A stretch of DNA of 64,000 bases from Apoda limacodes (taxonomy: Eukaryota > Arthropoda > Insecta > Lepidoptera > Limacodidae). Made by a program: the position numbers and the translations under genes. Shown here piece by piece: positions 19,794 through 31,730 of this stretch (position 1 is its first letter; the number at the start of each line of letters is the position of its first letter). A model generated the notes under the pieces. The model saw nothing but the letters and a program-made list of their open reading frames with translations. It ran no database searches and had not been told where the DNA came from. The stretch is taken from contig OX291546.1 of NCBI GenBank assembly GCA_946406115.1, positions 16,795,019 to 16,859,018 on the forward strand, written 5' to 3'.

Positions 19794-22220
19794 TGGCCCT
19801 AAAACTGTAAATGCCCCTTCGTTAAAATGACTAACAAGTAAGTATGATGACTTGTGATTTAATATTGTGTGACGATTTCTACATATCAACATCAGACTGA
19901 GTTAGCAAAAAATCATTGTAACTATACATATAAATAAGATAAGCAAATAAAGTACTTATAAGGTGAAACACAAGGATGTAGGTTTTCTTCACCATATAGT
20001 CAATAAATTAGCGATTGCGGTGGCGTTATCACCAAACTACTAGGAAGAAGGTAAGTGTGAATCAATTACATTTACAGTAGGGTACTTTTTACAACTTGGG
20101 GATAAATGTGGATTGCTTGGCGGCAAAAATCTGTCTTCAAAACGTTAGAGAGTACGTATACCAACATAACGAACGCCACGGAGCTGTTTTACCCCAAAGA
20201 GTAATTTTCACGCATGAGATCTCTCCACTCCACTTCTCTGACCTCCAGTTATTGGAATATAACAAAAAGCAGAACTTAACTTTTTGAAGTGAAAACTTCT
20301 TTAGCGGCGCTGTGCACTTTTTTTGTGATGGGTAAAAACTGTTAAACTCGCGTTAGGACACGTGACCTTTATTTACATTAGGTTAGTTTTTATTTTTAGT
20401 ATATGGCGATTATGAGTAGTACAGGGAGGTTGGATATGGGATTTTAATTCTATGACAGATTGAGCTGTCAAATATACAACGTCAAAAAAGTAAAAAAACA
20501 AAAGTTATTATTTTTAATAAATAAATATGGATATGAAGTGATGGGAAGTAAATAGCGAGTATGTTTTCACTTCTGCCGGCACTCCCGGAGTGCAACCCGT
20601 TTTTATACTTATTTATGAAATATTATCATAGAAATATAAATAAAGATAAATAAAGTAGTTTATACCAATTGTGTACCTATTTATTGTGTACCTATTTATC
20701 AGTCCGGGCAAATGTCACTTGAGCCTTAGTTCACAAACGTATCAATTTAGTTAAGATCTGAAAGGGTTTTGAATATTTTACAACGGAGCCCGTCCTACCT
20801 ACCGTCGCCTTTTCTTTTTTCAAAATTAAAGTAAAGTTCCTGATATTACGAACATCGTCATATGGACAAGCGCTAGTGCTAAAGATTAGATTACAACATA
20901 AGTTACTATTTATGTCGATCGCAGTAGGAAATGAGATAAACAAACCCTTCCTACACTCGACCAAGCAAACTCACTCAGAGCAATAAAACTTATTTAGTGC
21001 TTAAACTTAAAAATAATTACTTAACTCTATCAATACGTACAAGAGACTACGACTGGTGTGCAGTTGCATTGCCTTGTCCCTATTTCTATCTGAACAATGT
21101 TTACACAATCTTTTCAATTCGTCGTTTATCTGGGTGCCTATTATGTGACAACGTGATGATCTTTGCGTGTTTCACCTAGCTGGTTGTGTTGAGGAGTGAC
21201 CTTCTTCACTTATACCTATAATTTTACCTACTTGAATACAGTAGAACAATATCTGACAGTAATACCTGTCTGTTATCGGTCAAGGCCGCTCGCCCAAACT
21301 CCCGATTTGCATACGTTAAAATGTACGCGGCCCACAAACTCGGCACAACCGGGCGATCGTGAGTATGCGGGACGAGGCATCGCAGAGGCACGTATCACAG
21401 AGTCCGGTTATGCTCAGTTATTTCAGTTATTGTAGAGGTATAGTGATAACTGTATTGACAATAATAAAAATTGTTTAGGTAATTTTGGCGCCAATTTGCC
21501 GCGTTCAAATATCGATTTCTTTTTTACTTTTTTAAATTAATTAAACGGCGCATTCTTTTTGTTTTGCCAGTCCGAAATTTAAATAGAACTTGATGAGTTA
21601 TCTGTTTAGTTATCAATGTTCGGATTTTAAAAAGTTAGTTCCATTTTCAAATTTCATATTTGACCGTTCAAGCTGATACTGTACTGCAAGGACGATTTTT
21701 TCGAAAGAAACTTGTGCAAGATATGTTCGCATATCATAGCATGTTTGAGAAAAATAATATAAAATATTGTTTTCATGACTGTATTTTGTTGACCAGAAGT
21801 TTGTTTTTAAAGTGTATATTTTTAAAGTTATTACTATTTTTTTAAATTGAAGTACTAAAAATATATTTTTTAATAGCTGCATGAATTAAGTTTGCTTTTC
21901 TATTTTGTAAAAATACAATAGCAGTTCCTTTTCATAAAAGAAAATAGGCACAAATTTTCAGATTTCCGCAATTCGCTGTTAATTCATAATTTCACCTGAA
22001 AGTTCACTCTGACCGTAAAAATCTTAAAAATATGAGTTCAAAATAAGCTTTTCATCTAATAATGATATTTTAAAAAAATTATCCTATACAAATACTAGAT
22101 AAAGATATAACCAAAAAAAAAACCGAAATATTAGATACCACATTAAATTTAAGCGATAAATTATTTCATATGTAAATGAATTTTTAAAATTTTTGTATTC
22201 CCCTTGCAGAAAGCCGATTT
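19794..22220. other. 2.4-kb stretch without a recognised gene or repeat boundary
   Basis: A direct duplication of gtgtacctatttatt occurs at about 20670-20700. The section 21240-21420 is GC-richer than its surroundings (for example ggcccacaaactcggcacaa) and might be an unrecognised element. Frames of 60-90 codons in both strands lack similarity that I can see. Confidence 0.35.
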
Positions 22221-22631
22221 TTAGGGTTTCGTACCCAAAGGGTAATTAGCGGAACATTCGCCTTCGCTGTCCGTCTGTCACCAGGCTGTATCTCATGAAC
22301 CGTTATAGTTAGACAGTTGAAATTTTCACAGAAGATTTATTTCTGTTGCCGCTATTATAACAAATGGTAAAAAACAGAATAAAATACCATACATCAAACG
22401 TGATTTTTTTGCTCGATTTTGCTCGATATTGATAACGGCAACAGGTAGACGCTTCAAATATTCGCAGAATATTTAGTTATATCGACACTTTAAAAATAAA
22501 TAATTTAATTAAAATAAAACAAATATTTAAGGTGGGCTCCCATACAACAAACGTGATTTTATTTGCAGTTTTTATAGATAATGGTACGGAACCCTTCGTG
22601 CGCGAGTCCGACTCGCACTTGGCCGATTTTT
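22221..22631 (+). mobile_element. Repeat family B, full length
   Basis: It runs from tttttagggtttcgtaccca to gactcgcacttggccgattt. It contains the paired blocks that define this family. One is aggctgtatctcatgaaccg followed by agacagttgaaattttcaca; the other is two spaced acgtgattttttt words followed by aatggtacggaacccttcg. AGGGTTYCGTACC near one end and GGTACGGAACCCT near the other are inverted. Confidence 0.82.
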
Positions 22632-23338
22632 AGTACAAATTGTATCTGAAATTTGAAAAGTGTGTTTTTATATTACCAACTGCAGTAATTTTACGGTTTA
22701 GTGTTACTAGAGGTACTTATGTTTCATTTTGTAAACGCTGATAAAATTATATTGGAATTGTATTTCTTGCATCTCGCATTTTCTTCGCTGTGTCGAGTTA
22801 AAAAAATGTGTTTATCTCGGCTGGAAAATTATTAGCGTCTCGTACCTTAGAAGCGAGTTGTTCAATCTTAGAAGCCTTAGATTGCTCAAACAACAACTTT
22901 GCAGCTTTGCATAACAGTCAACAATGTTAAATCGCTGTTTTTATCTTAAAAAATTGCACTCAACTTCAATTAGAAGAAGCTAATATCCTGTCAATAAAAT
23001 AACAAAGAACAAGATGTCGCGTGTAATACAGGAAATTGGTTTTAGCTTTATAGTAGACACTGAAGTGGTTTGATCTTTATTGTTGTCGGTTAAGTAGTTA
23101 TATGTTAAATATATGTTAGGATTTCACATAAAAAATATATTACAAAAATACCTATCAAACATTGGAGGTCACAGCCAAACTAATTTTGATTTGCAAAATA
23201 AATTTTAAAATTTTTTGTTGTTTCTAGGCAATTGTTTTAATTATTATGAGAAATTATATAAAAAAACCTTTAATAGACAATTTATAGCGACAAACACAAA
23301 AACTCATCATTATAACTATAAATGATGTGTAACTAACT
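22632..23338. other. AT-rich stretch, nothing recognised
   Basis: No supported gene, tandem repeat or element end was seen. Confidence 0.4.
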
Positions 23339-23558
23339 ATACCCCTAAGGTGGCAAACAAGCTTGCGGGCCGCCTAACAGTAAGCGGTCACCGTAGCCTA
23401 TGCTATGGACGCTTGCAACACCAGAGTTATCACTCGCGCGTTGCCGACCCTTTAAAAATCTAATAACTTGAACAAAAAAACCTTGGCAGGGAGCTCATTC
23501 CACAACCCAAGCATTCGCGGGAGGAAGTTTCTATGAAACCGCACTGTTCGCGACCATT
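23339..23558 (-). mobile_element. Non-LTR retrotransposon 3' tail, copy 3
   Basis: It reads, in reverse of the others, from acccctaaggtggcaaacaa to aaccgcactgttcgcgacca. A short internal deletion removes part of the final coding segment next to ctaataacttg. Confidence 0.8.
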
Positions 23559-23757
23559 AGTTGGACGTTGTCACGTAAAAACGAAAAAAGAGCATGAAAA
23601 GAACAACAAACAAAAGCAGTAAAAGGAATAATTTACTTAGTAATAAAATAGGGTTTAATTTAAACTGGAAATTTAATTAGAATCAAAATTACAATCGCAA
23701 AATAAATCTCAGTTTAGCACGTGTCACAGTAAAATGCAGCGCTGGGTTTTATTTATA

Positions 23758-23844
23758 ATTGCGAATATCAAACTATATAATTGCGACTATCAAACTATAT
23801 GATTGCGAATATCAAATTATATAATTGCGAATTTCAAAATATAT
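23758..23844 (+). repeat. 22-bp tandem repeat, four units
   Basis: Four head-to-tail copies of attgcgaatatcaaactata plus two bases start at 23758, 23780, 23802 and 23824. There are one to four substitutions per unit. Confidence 0.92.
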
Positions 23845-24295
23845 TTGAACATATATAGATACATACATAACATCACGCTTGTTTACCTAAAAGAAGTGGA
23901 GATTTTTTGACTTTTTGTCGCATAATAAACTGGTAATCCCAACCAACAAAACTGTCGAATAAGAAATGATTTACAATAGAAGCTGAGTTAACCTTTTCTA
24001 AACACTAAATAGTTCTCATATCAGTGGTTAGGTTGACAATTTAGCATTTTTCACTAAATAATGCTATAAACAAGTTGAATAAATGTTTACAGCTATATGC
24101 TACAGCATTTTCACTATCTTTATATAGTCAAGTGATCAAATCACTATAACTCAGCATCTTTGCATTTGAATAAACAGTAAACAATGAAGGCACGATTGGC
24201 CACTCCGCTATCACATGTAGTCAAATTCAAACTGAGCAATCGGAATCAATACAACAAGTGAAGATTTGCCAAAATAATGTTTTTGTACATTACAT
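23845..24295. other. AT-rich stretch, nothing recognised
   Basis: No gene or repeat boundary was identified. Confidence 0.4.
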
Positions 24296-24374
24296 TTAAC
24301 AGTGACAGCCTAGGCATGTCGGATTACAGGGGGCGCCGCATTAGATAGGGGCCGGATTACCAGGGGTCCACTGT
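24296..24374. mobile_element. Pogo/Tigger-like element end, partial
   Basis: The sequence ccggattaccaggggtccactg followed by TA resembles the right terminus of the insertion at 32035-32441 (ccggattaccgaggccctactg then TA). No matching left terminus was found nearby, so this is a solitary or decayed end. Confidence 0.5.
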
Positions 24375-24448
24375 ATAGTATTTAAATTGTATTCACTGGT
24401 ACTAGACGACTTTTACTCAGCTTACAAAACTAACTTGCTGAGCAAAAG

Positions 24449-24643
24449 CCATAGACTTCGAGTTCTATAATCTGTCCTATGAACTTCGCTATAGGCTTAC
24501 GAAATTGGCCATACTTTAGAAATAGATAGATTATCTTTTCTCATAGACAAGACACCACACGTTCACTTCATCTCTGTCACACTTTTGCGACCATTTTTTA
24601 CAGCTGGCTAGGAAATGCACTGTTCGGTTTTCTATGTCTATGG
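24449..24643. mobile_element. MITE of the CATAGACATAG family
   Basis: The left end is ccatagacttcgagttctat and the right end is ttctatgtctatgg. Just inside the right end is tacagctggctaggaaatgc, the mirror of the left subterminal block at 2390-2410. Confidence 0.6.
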
Positions 24644-26400
24644 CAATAGCAAATTGATCGTATAACGCACATCTCTTTGCTATAATAGCACTGCTTGTGA
24701 TTTTTTACTTCATATTTATAGCATTGTTTTGCATCTTATAGCACTTGAGTCTGAATTAAATGTGCCCATATCGTGTTGAGTAAATGTCAATAGCACTCGA
24801 GTATTATTACCACTTTAATAGCATTTATTAGCAAGAATAAAAACGTGCTCTCCACATTTACAGCACATAGTTTTGCTGGTTGGGATGTTTATTGTAGTTT
24901 AATAATCAAAAAATAAGTTAGTAGAAAAGGAAATGAGACAATAACACAAAATAAGTTCTCATTAATTTGGCTCTGGGTTCATTTATATATATGTGTATGG
25001 CATACATATAAGCCCTAAAATAGTATCGCTAAACCTCAACTGTAGGTATATGTATAAATTATAATAATAGGTATCGATATTTTTAATCGAGTAAGAACGG
25101 TAAAAAAAATTTGCTGCGTCGAGCTATTCTGAAAATGAGAGTTTTTTTTTTAATTGCAATGTAAGGGACCGCAGTTAATTTAGTTACTAGCTGGAACAGA
25201 CCTTCCCGCGTATGTCATGTGACTAAGTAACTAGTATTTTATCTGTGTCGTGACGTTTGTTTATAGCGTCTCCTCAAGTACAAACATATTTTGGTAAAGG
25301 AGGTTATAGAATATTAACATTTTATCTACTATTTAATGACGTTAGAGTTCCATAACAAATTCAAATATTCTATTTTCAATAACCTCAAACAGTGTTTGAA
25401 CAGGTGATTGAATACATTTTGTTAAAACATTCTAGCTAAGACATTTCGCAATACATTGAACAGCACATTTGCCAATGACGTTAACATGTTTTTTTGACGA
25501 CGTTCATAGTCATAGTGTGCAAGAGCTTGTCATGTTTGACTCTGAATAGCATCATTTACTTAAATGTAACACTAGCTCTGCTTTTAATAAAAATAATAGA
25601 ATACCTACCTAAAACCAAATGTTTCACACCCATCTTCCACACACACACAAATTTTGGAACCTAAAATTATAGATTAAAATATATATATAGAATAGTTTAA
25701 CATAAAAAAAATAAAAAATGTCCAAATTATATCAAGTAAGTCTCCAACTGTTGGTATTGGTTTCAGAAAGCCGATTTTTAATAAACTTCCTGCAGCCAAC
25801 CTTCCACGACTAAACTAGAATAAGGATCAATAACCTCTGTATACAATCATCAAATACATTATTAACTTACATCATTGTTGTTGCTTTTCCAGTATCAATC
25901 AATAATTCTGCAAATATATCATTAATAACTTTACGTTTATAGTTCATGAGGTTTTTGGCCAGTTCTTTGAATTAACTGCAATAGTGAGCATAAAAATTGC
26001 TGGTTTATTTATTTTCTTGTCCGCCGGTGCGTTCGCGCCCTGCTGTTAAGGTCAGTCTCAACAGCCTTGCATGCCATTTACGACAACTACGTACTATCAT
26101 CATAATATATTATTTATTTATTGGTCAGGTTTAACAGCCACCATTTATTTCCCTTTACTTGTCCTTTCAACCTTTAACCTTTGTCATCTTGTCGGGAAAA
26201 GTTTCTCATAAAATATACATGTCTATTTTTTAACTATTAATATTAGTTAAATATGTTTTTTTGATATAATAAATACTTTCAATCTTTGCTTAGATTTCTC
26301 CGCGATAGACTTACTAAATTCAAATAACACAATAGCAATTGCAGATTCCAAAAAACGGGGCTGGTAGAAAGACCCATAGCATAAGGTATAATCAATAAAG
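24644..26400. other. 1.75-kb AT-rich stretch without a recognised gene
   Basis: It contains homopolymer runs, a short ACACACACA run near 25633 and an AT run near 25680. No coding segment is supported. Confidence 0.4.
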
Positions 26401-26535
26401 TATATAGGCTTCTTCAAGAAAGAATTGATACGTGCGAGTGATGCCCTTGGTAAGGCACGTCCACAGACTAAAGTGACCGCGTAACATCAGGCGAAGCGAT
26501 AGCTTGTTTGCCAACTTAGTAGTATAAAAAAAATT
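26401..26535 (+). mobile_element. Non-LTR retrotransposon 3' tail, copy 4 (diverged)
   Basis: It runs from ggcttcttcaagaaagaatt to gccaacttagtagtataaaa. It is shorter and more diverged than the copies at 10.1 and 40.5 kb. Confidence 0.72.
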
Positions 26536-27099
26536 AGAATGTAATCACCGTAATCACTGGGCCAACTTGAAAAATACCTTCACTGTTGGAAAGATAGTTA
26601 GGCTATGTTTTGTTTAGGGTTCGGTAAGATACACAGGTGCAGGTAAATAAATATAAAGACTTTAATTTGCATGTAGATAAGCATAAATGTATGAGTCCAG
26701 TGTATGAGTCTCAAATAAATCACAAACCATGTAAATATCTAAACTGAAGTGAATTGAGAATTGACCGCGTTACGAGCTATGCATAAAATAATTCCTCGTC
26801 ATTTTTTTTATCTGGAAATTGAATTGCAAACAACAACTCAACAAGGAAATAATGAAACAGTTCCGTTATTTAACCAATTTGACGCTACGGTGACGGACAG
26901 TGGTTAAGAGAAGGCGGCTTAAGATCAACGGATGGACGCAGACTCTTGCATGCGTGATGCATGCGTGCGGGGTCAACGACTGGCGTGCGACAATCCATGC
27001 AGACAGCACGAACGGCGGTCAGTGATTGATCAACAATGCACTGTAATGCATATTGGCTATTAGTTACAAATACAACCAACTACGATGATCTTTAATTTA
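26536..27099. other. Spacer with a GC-richer patch at 26880-27030
   Basis: The patch contains gcatgcgtgatgcatgcgtg, a short palindromic run, and could be the 3' untranslated part of the neighbouring RTE-type remnant. A 64-codon minus-strand frame there (26885-27079) is not recognised. Confidence 0.3.
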
Positions 27100-27450
27100 A
27101 GTGCTGATCGTAGGCCTCCTCCATTTTGTCTCCCCAACGGCAAGTCTTGAGCCGCCAGCGCCCAGCGGCTTCCTGCGGTTCTGACCAGCTCGTCTTAGGA
27201 GGCCATCCTACGTCGGTTCTTCCAATCCGTGGTCGTCACTCGAGAACCTTTCTTCCCCGACGGTTATCGGTTCAACGAGCGATGTGGCCTGCCCATTGCC
27301 ACTTCAGCTTGCTAACTGTATGAGCTAGGTCAGTAACTTTGGTTATTTGGCGAATTTTCCTCGTTTTGCATTTTATCGCGAAAAGAAACACCAAGATTTT
27401 TTTTCAGCTTTTCAGAGCTCGTTGAACGACTCCGAGCTTATGTAAGAGGC
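27100..27450 (-). pseudogene. RTE-type non-LTR retrotransposon, C-terminal coding remnant
   Basis: The minus-strand translation contains KVTDLAHTVSKLKWQWAGHI, then AR, a stop, TDNRRGRKVLE, a second stop, and RPRIGRTDVGWPP. It ends with RWRLKTCRWGDKMEEAYD. This order (SKLKWQWAGHIAR ... RTGRxxxGRPPxRW ... W ... EAY) is the common C-terminal end of RTE-like polymerases in insect genomes. At least two in-frame stops (TGA) and a degraded upstream part show that it is dead. It is GC-richer than its flanks, like a transposed coding sequence. Confidence 0.75.
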
Positions 27451-28545
27451 CAACAGTTAGTAACTTAAGTAAGTAAGAAATATCATAAAGTGGGTTTTTT
27501 TTTACAAGTAAAACTATCAAAAAAATGAGCTACATAAATATTTCATGTCTGGAATTAAGCATAGTTTAAGTAATGTTTGAAGTTTCAAGTGATTCTTAAT
27601 GTTTAAAGTTCCATTCAAAAAATAAAAATTTAAATTAATCTTACTATTCTGCATATCACGCTTAAATCATCAATGGCTTAATGTTGTTTTTGTTACCTTA
27701 TCTAGATTTAGCAATTCATGCCTTTAAGCAGATTACAAGTAATTTATTCTTTTCTACAAGTGAGATCATGTTTACACTGTACGAGCAGATGACAGTTAAG
27801 GGGCGTTTTGTTGACAAGCATTTTACGCGCTATGACGTCCCTTACAGACCGCATTCAACGTCAAATAGTGAACGGCCATATTGTTTGTTTACATTTGGTG
27901 AACAAAATGATTTCAATGCCTATGCGATGTCACAGCTCTCAATGCTGTCAATAGAACGCACCTTTTCTTTGCAAGTTTATGTCACTAGGGCATAAGTATA
28001 CTACGCTGGCCTAGTGTGGGTTTGTGAGCGTTGTCAAACTAGTGCCATTTGGCTGTCAGAGTTCACATTGTTATCTAAATAATAATAATAAACAAAAAAA
28101 AATTGTTGCTGAACCACAGTAAGTGGTTTAGAAACTAAGAAATAGGTAAGTTATTACTCATGGAATGCTATAAATAGGAAATAACTAGAACATAACTTGT
28201 TCTCTTGCACGTGTGTGATTAAAAATTATCATAAACGATAACTGCAAAGTTCCATTGATCAAGAACAAAACAGAAATAAATATAAAATTAAATTAATTAC
28301 AAACATATATAACTTTGTTTTCATCACACTTACTCGTAAACAGTATCATGACGTGCAGGCAAAGCGGGTGCTGAGACCTTAATTATTTTCGTTCATAGAA
28401 CTCACGGGCGGTAATGACGCGCCTATTCTATCAAGTATTTAAAAAGGCTGTCTGTTTAAAATATAAACAACACATACACTGAAAGCGAGCAGTTACAAAT
28501 TTTAACTTCAGCTTAAACTTTTTTATTTCTTAAATCTGGGGGTGG
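27451..28545. other. Unassigned stretch
   Basis: A 104-codon frame at 27681-27995 (plus) starts in AT-rich DNA and then crosses a GC-richer patch containing ggggcgttttgttgacaagc. Related wording (gcgttttgttgac) occurs in the inverted-repeat arms. It is more likely a repeat than a gene. Confidence 0.3.
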
Positions 28546-28735
28546 CGTTGTCTTCTCTACATCTATCCCCACCATTTCAATTGTGTTTTGGTAGTTTTAT
28601 TTATTTATTCATCTTATATTTGTTTTTATTTAATCGCAAGTGTGGTGAAAAACATTGTACATAACAGGGGGGTATGGAAATTATAAACTCGAGTCATTAA
28701 AGCCTTCGGCCTTCGGCCTTTGACATAATATTTTT
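28546..28735 (+). repeat. Diverged relative of the inverted-repeat arm element
   Basis: Order and wording follow 43800-43970 of the left arm: gttgtcttctctac, ccatttcaattgtgttttgg, then aaactcgagtcattaaagcc and a short ttcggcc tandem. It adds a further dispersed copy of that element. Confidence 0.6.
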
Positions 28736-28984
28736 TTTAAATGATTAGTAATCTTCTCTTTACCACCCTTAATACACAATGTACTATTTATTATATAATA
28801 AGACAAGTAACATTTCTTTTATTGTGAACCATTTCTGGCACAATTTTATTTTGTAAGAAACTATGAAAAATATTTATGAAAATACAAATACATTCAGATT
28901 CTTGTTGTAATTATTAAAATTGTAAGCCCACTGTGCGGTGATCTACACTGCTCATCGTTAAAAGTTTATTTCCATATCAGTATA

Positions 28985-29375
28985 TATAAAAGAAGCTGAC
29001 TGACTGTCAGACTAATACAAGAACACGCCAAAGCATAGCCCAAACAGCTGAGTCTAGGAACTTGAAATTCGGGGGCGGCTTACTTCCTTAGTTCCTTGAC
29101 GTAGAGCTCCAGTAAGATAGGATTTTGTAAAACCTAAGGGGTTGGAAATTTGTATGAAAATGCATCAATTTGTAAACCTAAATCCACAAAAATTTGTATA
29201 GCATTTAGGTTTAAAATAAGGATTCTCGTGTTTCATCGATTTAAAAAAAATCTCCTTTACGGGACGAAACAGGGGATAAAAGTTTGTATAAGAATTCCGA
29301 TAGTTTTGTACAAACATAAACAGTTAAAAGCTTTCTTTTTTCAGAAGTCAACACGGATGAAGTCGCGGGAAAATG
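28985..29375 (+). mobile_element. Repeat family D, near full length
   Basis: It opens atataaaagaagctgactga, passes gagtctaggaacttgaaatt and ttggaaatttgtatgaaaat, and ends with the hairpin-like acggatgaagtcgcggg and TTAG-type terminus. The 3' hairpin suggests the same Helitron-like class as family A. A 79-codon frame within it is not a gene. Confidence 0.62.
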
Positions 29376-29604
29376 TTAGTTTGAAATAAACCGATTTAAT
29401 TTGAATTACTAATGTTACTATTCAACTTTATAAATAAAGCATGACTTAACAAGTAATACTTTCACTTTCAATCCACAGTTTACCTATAGCTAGTTAAGAT
29501 TTAACCATTCTAACATCTACTTGACGTTTTGTATACTGATAAGTGTATTCTCATTTATTGAATTCAACTCATTTATTCAATATATTTTCTGTATTTTGCG
29601 CAAT

Positions 29605-29720
29605 TTTTAATTTCTTGAGTCCCATACCCAAAGGGTGTCAACGCAGCCCTTTTACTAAGTCTAGGCTCTTTGTCGGTCTATCTATTTGTCTGTCAGCCTG
29701 TCTGCCTTTCTATCTGATCT
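29605..29720 (+). repeat. Diverged 5' part of a family B-like repeat
   Basis: It carries gtcccatacccaaagggtgt, cccttttactaagtctaggc and a TCTG-rich tract, in the order seen at the start of family B copies. Confidence 0.5.
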
Positions 29721-29822
29721 TCGATTATATTCCAAATTCCTTAAACAGTACAGAAAAAACAGAAGTAAAAAATTAAAAGGTTTCTATACAAGAAACATGT
29801 TTTTGTAATTTTTGCTCTATCA

Positions 29823-30130
29823 TAAAAGCTGTAATACATACAAGCTTTCGCTACGCGGTTCAAAAGTTAGAGGTCACGTAGACGATAGACAAATTCGTCT
29901 GGGCCACGAGCTCCTCGAATGTCTGGGCCGTTGTCATAATATGATAGCATTCGTTAGTCCAAGTCAGAGGCCTTATGGGTGGTTTGAAAAACTCTAACAT
30001 TCGGTGACTGGCCAGTAACTCGACTCGACAAACGTCCTTTAATTCACACTGGGCCATTGCGGTGGACTGTGACTTAAGCCATCTTCAATTAGAGGTCTTA
30101 GAGAGGAGTATAATGGCTGAGGCAAGCCAA
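29823..30130. other. GC-richer block of unknown nature, possible old coding repeat
   Basis: This block is clearly less AT-rich than its flanks. The minus strand has a 65-codon frame (29860-30057) beginning MAQCELKDVCRVELLASHR, and the plus strand has an overlapping frame (29812-29997). The sequence has the feel of a transposon-derived coding fragment, but I cannot name a family. No splice sites were found around it. Confidence 0.3.
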
Positions 30131-30260
30131 CTTAGTGTCTTCTAACTGCTAGCTACTATATTTATTTGGATGACCGATAAGGACTGATTTTTATATGAGG
30201 TGTTCAATAAAAGCATGAAAATACTTAAACAATATTTAAACAGGTGAATTTTGTTCCAGG

Positions 30261-30618
30261 CATAGGCATAGAGAACTGGACTGGCATTTCCTAGCCAGAG
30301 GTGAAAAAAATGGTCGCATAAGTATGACGAAGCAAAAATAAGGTCCTTTGTCTCTTTCTAATTTGTTTAAATAAACATAAACAAACAACTAAATGCTTGT
30401 TTTTTGTTTTTTTTTTATAATTACAACCAAAGACTTGGATTCGAGTTCTGTAATCAGTGGTATAGACTGCGCAACAGCCTAACGATATTGACCAAAAAGA
30501 GCCAAACCAAACCTGTCGCCTTTTTTTCTTTGTATAAAAACCTCAGTTTCGCTTCGTCTCTGCAAACTTTTCCGCCCTTTTTTTTACAAAATGCGCTATC
30601 CAGTTATCTATGTCTATG
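30261..30618. mobile_element. Longer member of the CATAGACATAG MITE family
   Basis: It opens cataggcatagagaactgg and closes agttatctatgtctatg. The subterminal gcatttcctagccagaggtg matches the copies at 2.4 and 24.6 kb. It is about twice their length. Confidence 0.6.
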
Positions 30619-30636
30619 ATTACAACTTTCTACAGT

Positions 30637-30750
30637 GTAACAAACTTTTCTGACATTCTGACCTTAGGTGTTTGGTTGCTAGTGTCGTTATCATTTCAAT
30701 ATGGCGACTGCAGTTTTAATTTTGACCAGCGGGTCTGAAAAGTTTGTGGC
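30637..30750. mobile_element. 114-bp MITE (GCAACAAACTTTTC family), copy 2
   Basis: The ends are GTAACAAACTTTTC and GAAAAGTTTGTGGC. They are inverted with two mismatches and match the ends at 11646-11750. A solitary related half (actataacaaacgtttccga) occurs near 42915. Confidence 0.62.
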
Positions 30751-31730
30751 ATTAAACGTCTTATGGTTTTGTTAACCTTTCCTGTGTCTATGGAAAATAT
30801 AGCTTGTCTAAGCTAATAGGCAAATATTTATCAAGATGTTTGCTCTTATTTTGACGTCAACATTATTTATTCATCTGAATAAGTGAAGAACCAAACATAA
30901 TATAGCATTACCAAGAAGCATTAACCAGTCACGTATTGCCTTGATTAGTATTTCCTATATGCGTTTACTCCGAGTTTGTCATAGTCTAGTGAACCACAGT
31001 ACCTACAACTCGTTTTCAGATGTAGAACTGGTATGATAACAATATTACTCGAATCTTAGAATCTACAGTACAAAATATTATAAAAAACCTCTTATTAAAT
31101 TCTGTTTATTTTAGGCTCAAGTAAACGGTTTCCGTGATTATTAAAATTTTAAAAACAAACGATTTTAGAAGCATGAAATTTTATACGTGACACATGGCTC
31201 AAAATTAAAAAGGGGATAGAAAGCCAAGGTCACGATAAAGGTAGGAACTTGCTAAATACATATTATTATATTTACAAGATAAATTCAACGTAAGGAGTGT
31301 GCTACCCTTGAAAAAATTCATATCAGCATGACAGTTTAAATACATATATAAGCATCTCTCTCCTTCCTGGAAAAATCTTCAGAATCTATGCAAAGATGGC
31401 AGAATTATAAAAGTGTAACGTTCATACGAACGGACAGACAAAACTATATGGTTTCCGTTTTTTCCATTTGGCTACGAAACCCAAAAAAAGGTTAAACTTA
31501 GACGAAGTTTTTTGTTGAACTGTTCGCCGAGGTAATCATTCTACATAGACATAATGCATCGAGTCTCACGAAAATGTGTTTTATCATTACCCTGGTCCAA
31601 TTGTAAATTGAGACAAAACGAGTGCATTGCACAAGGAGTGTCGCTTTGTTATGAGATCATTCTCTATGTGTCATTCCTTGTATTTTGTAAATATGAGATA
31701 CATGTATATATTTTGAAACGGTTAAATGAC
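30751..31730. other. AT-rich stretch, no gene recognised
   Basis: No coding, tandem or terminal repeat was supported. A 60-codon frame at 31554-31736 runs into the next repeat. Confidence 0.4.

Noticed and set aside
20660..20705. Target-site duplication from gtgtacctatttatt repeats
   Set aside because: The two copies are adjacent with nothing inserted between them; a simple short tandem duplication.
24160..24300. Left terminus for the pogo-like end at 24374
   Set aside because: No CAGTGGACCCC-type sequence was found within several hundred bases, so a complete element is not supported.
27681..27995. 104-codon plus-strand frame
   Set aside because: It crosses a composition change and shares wording with a dispersed repeat; no family is recognised.
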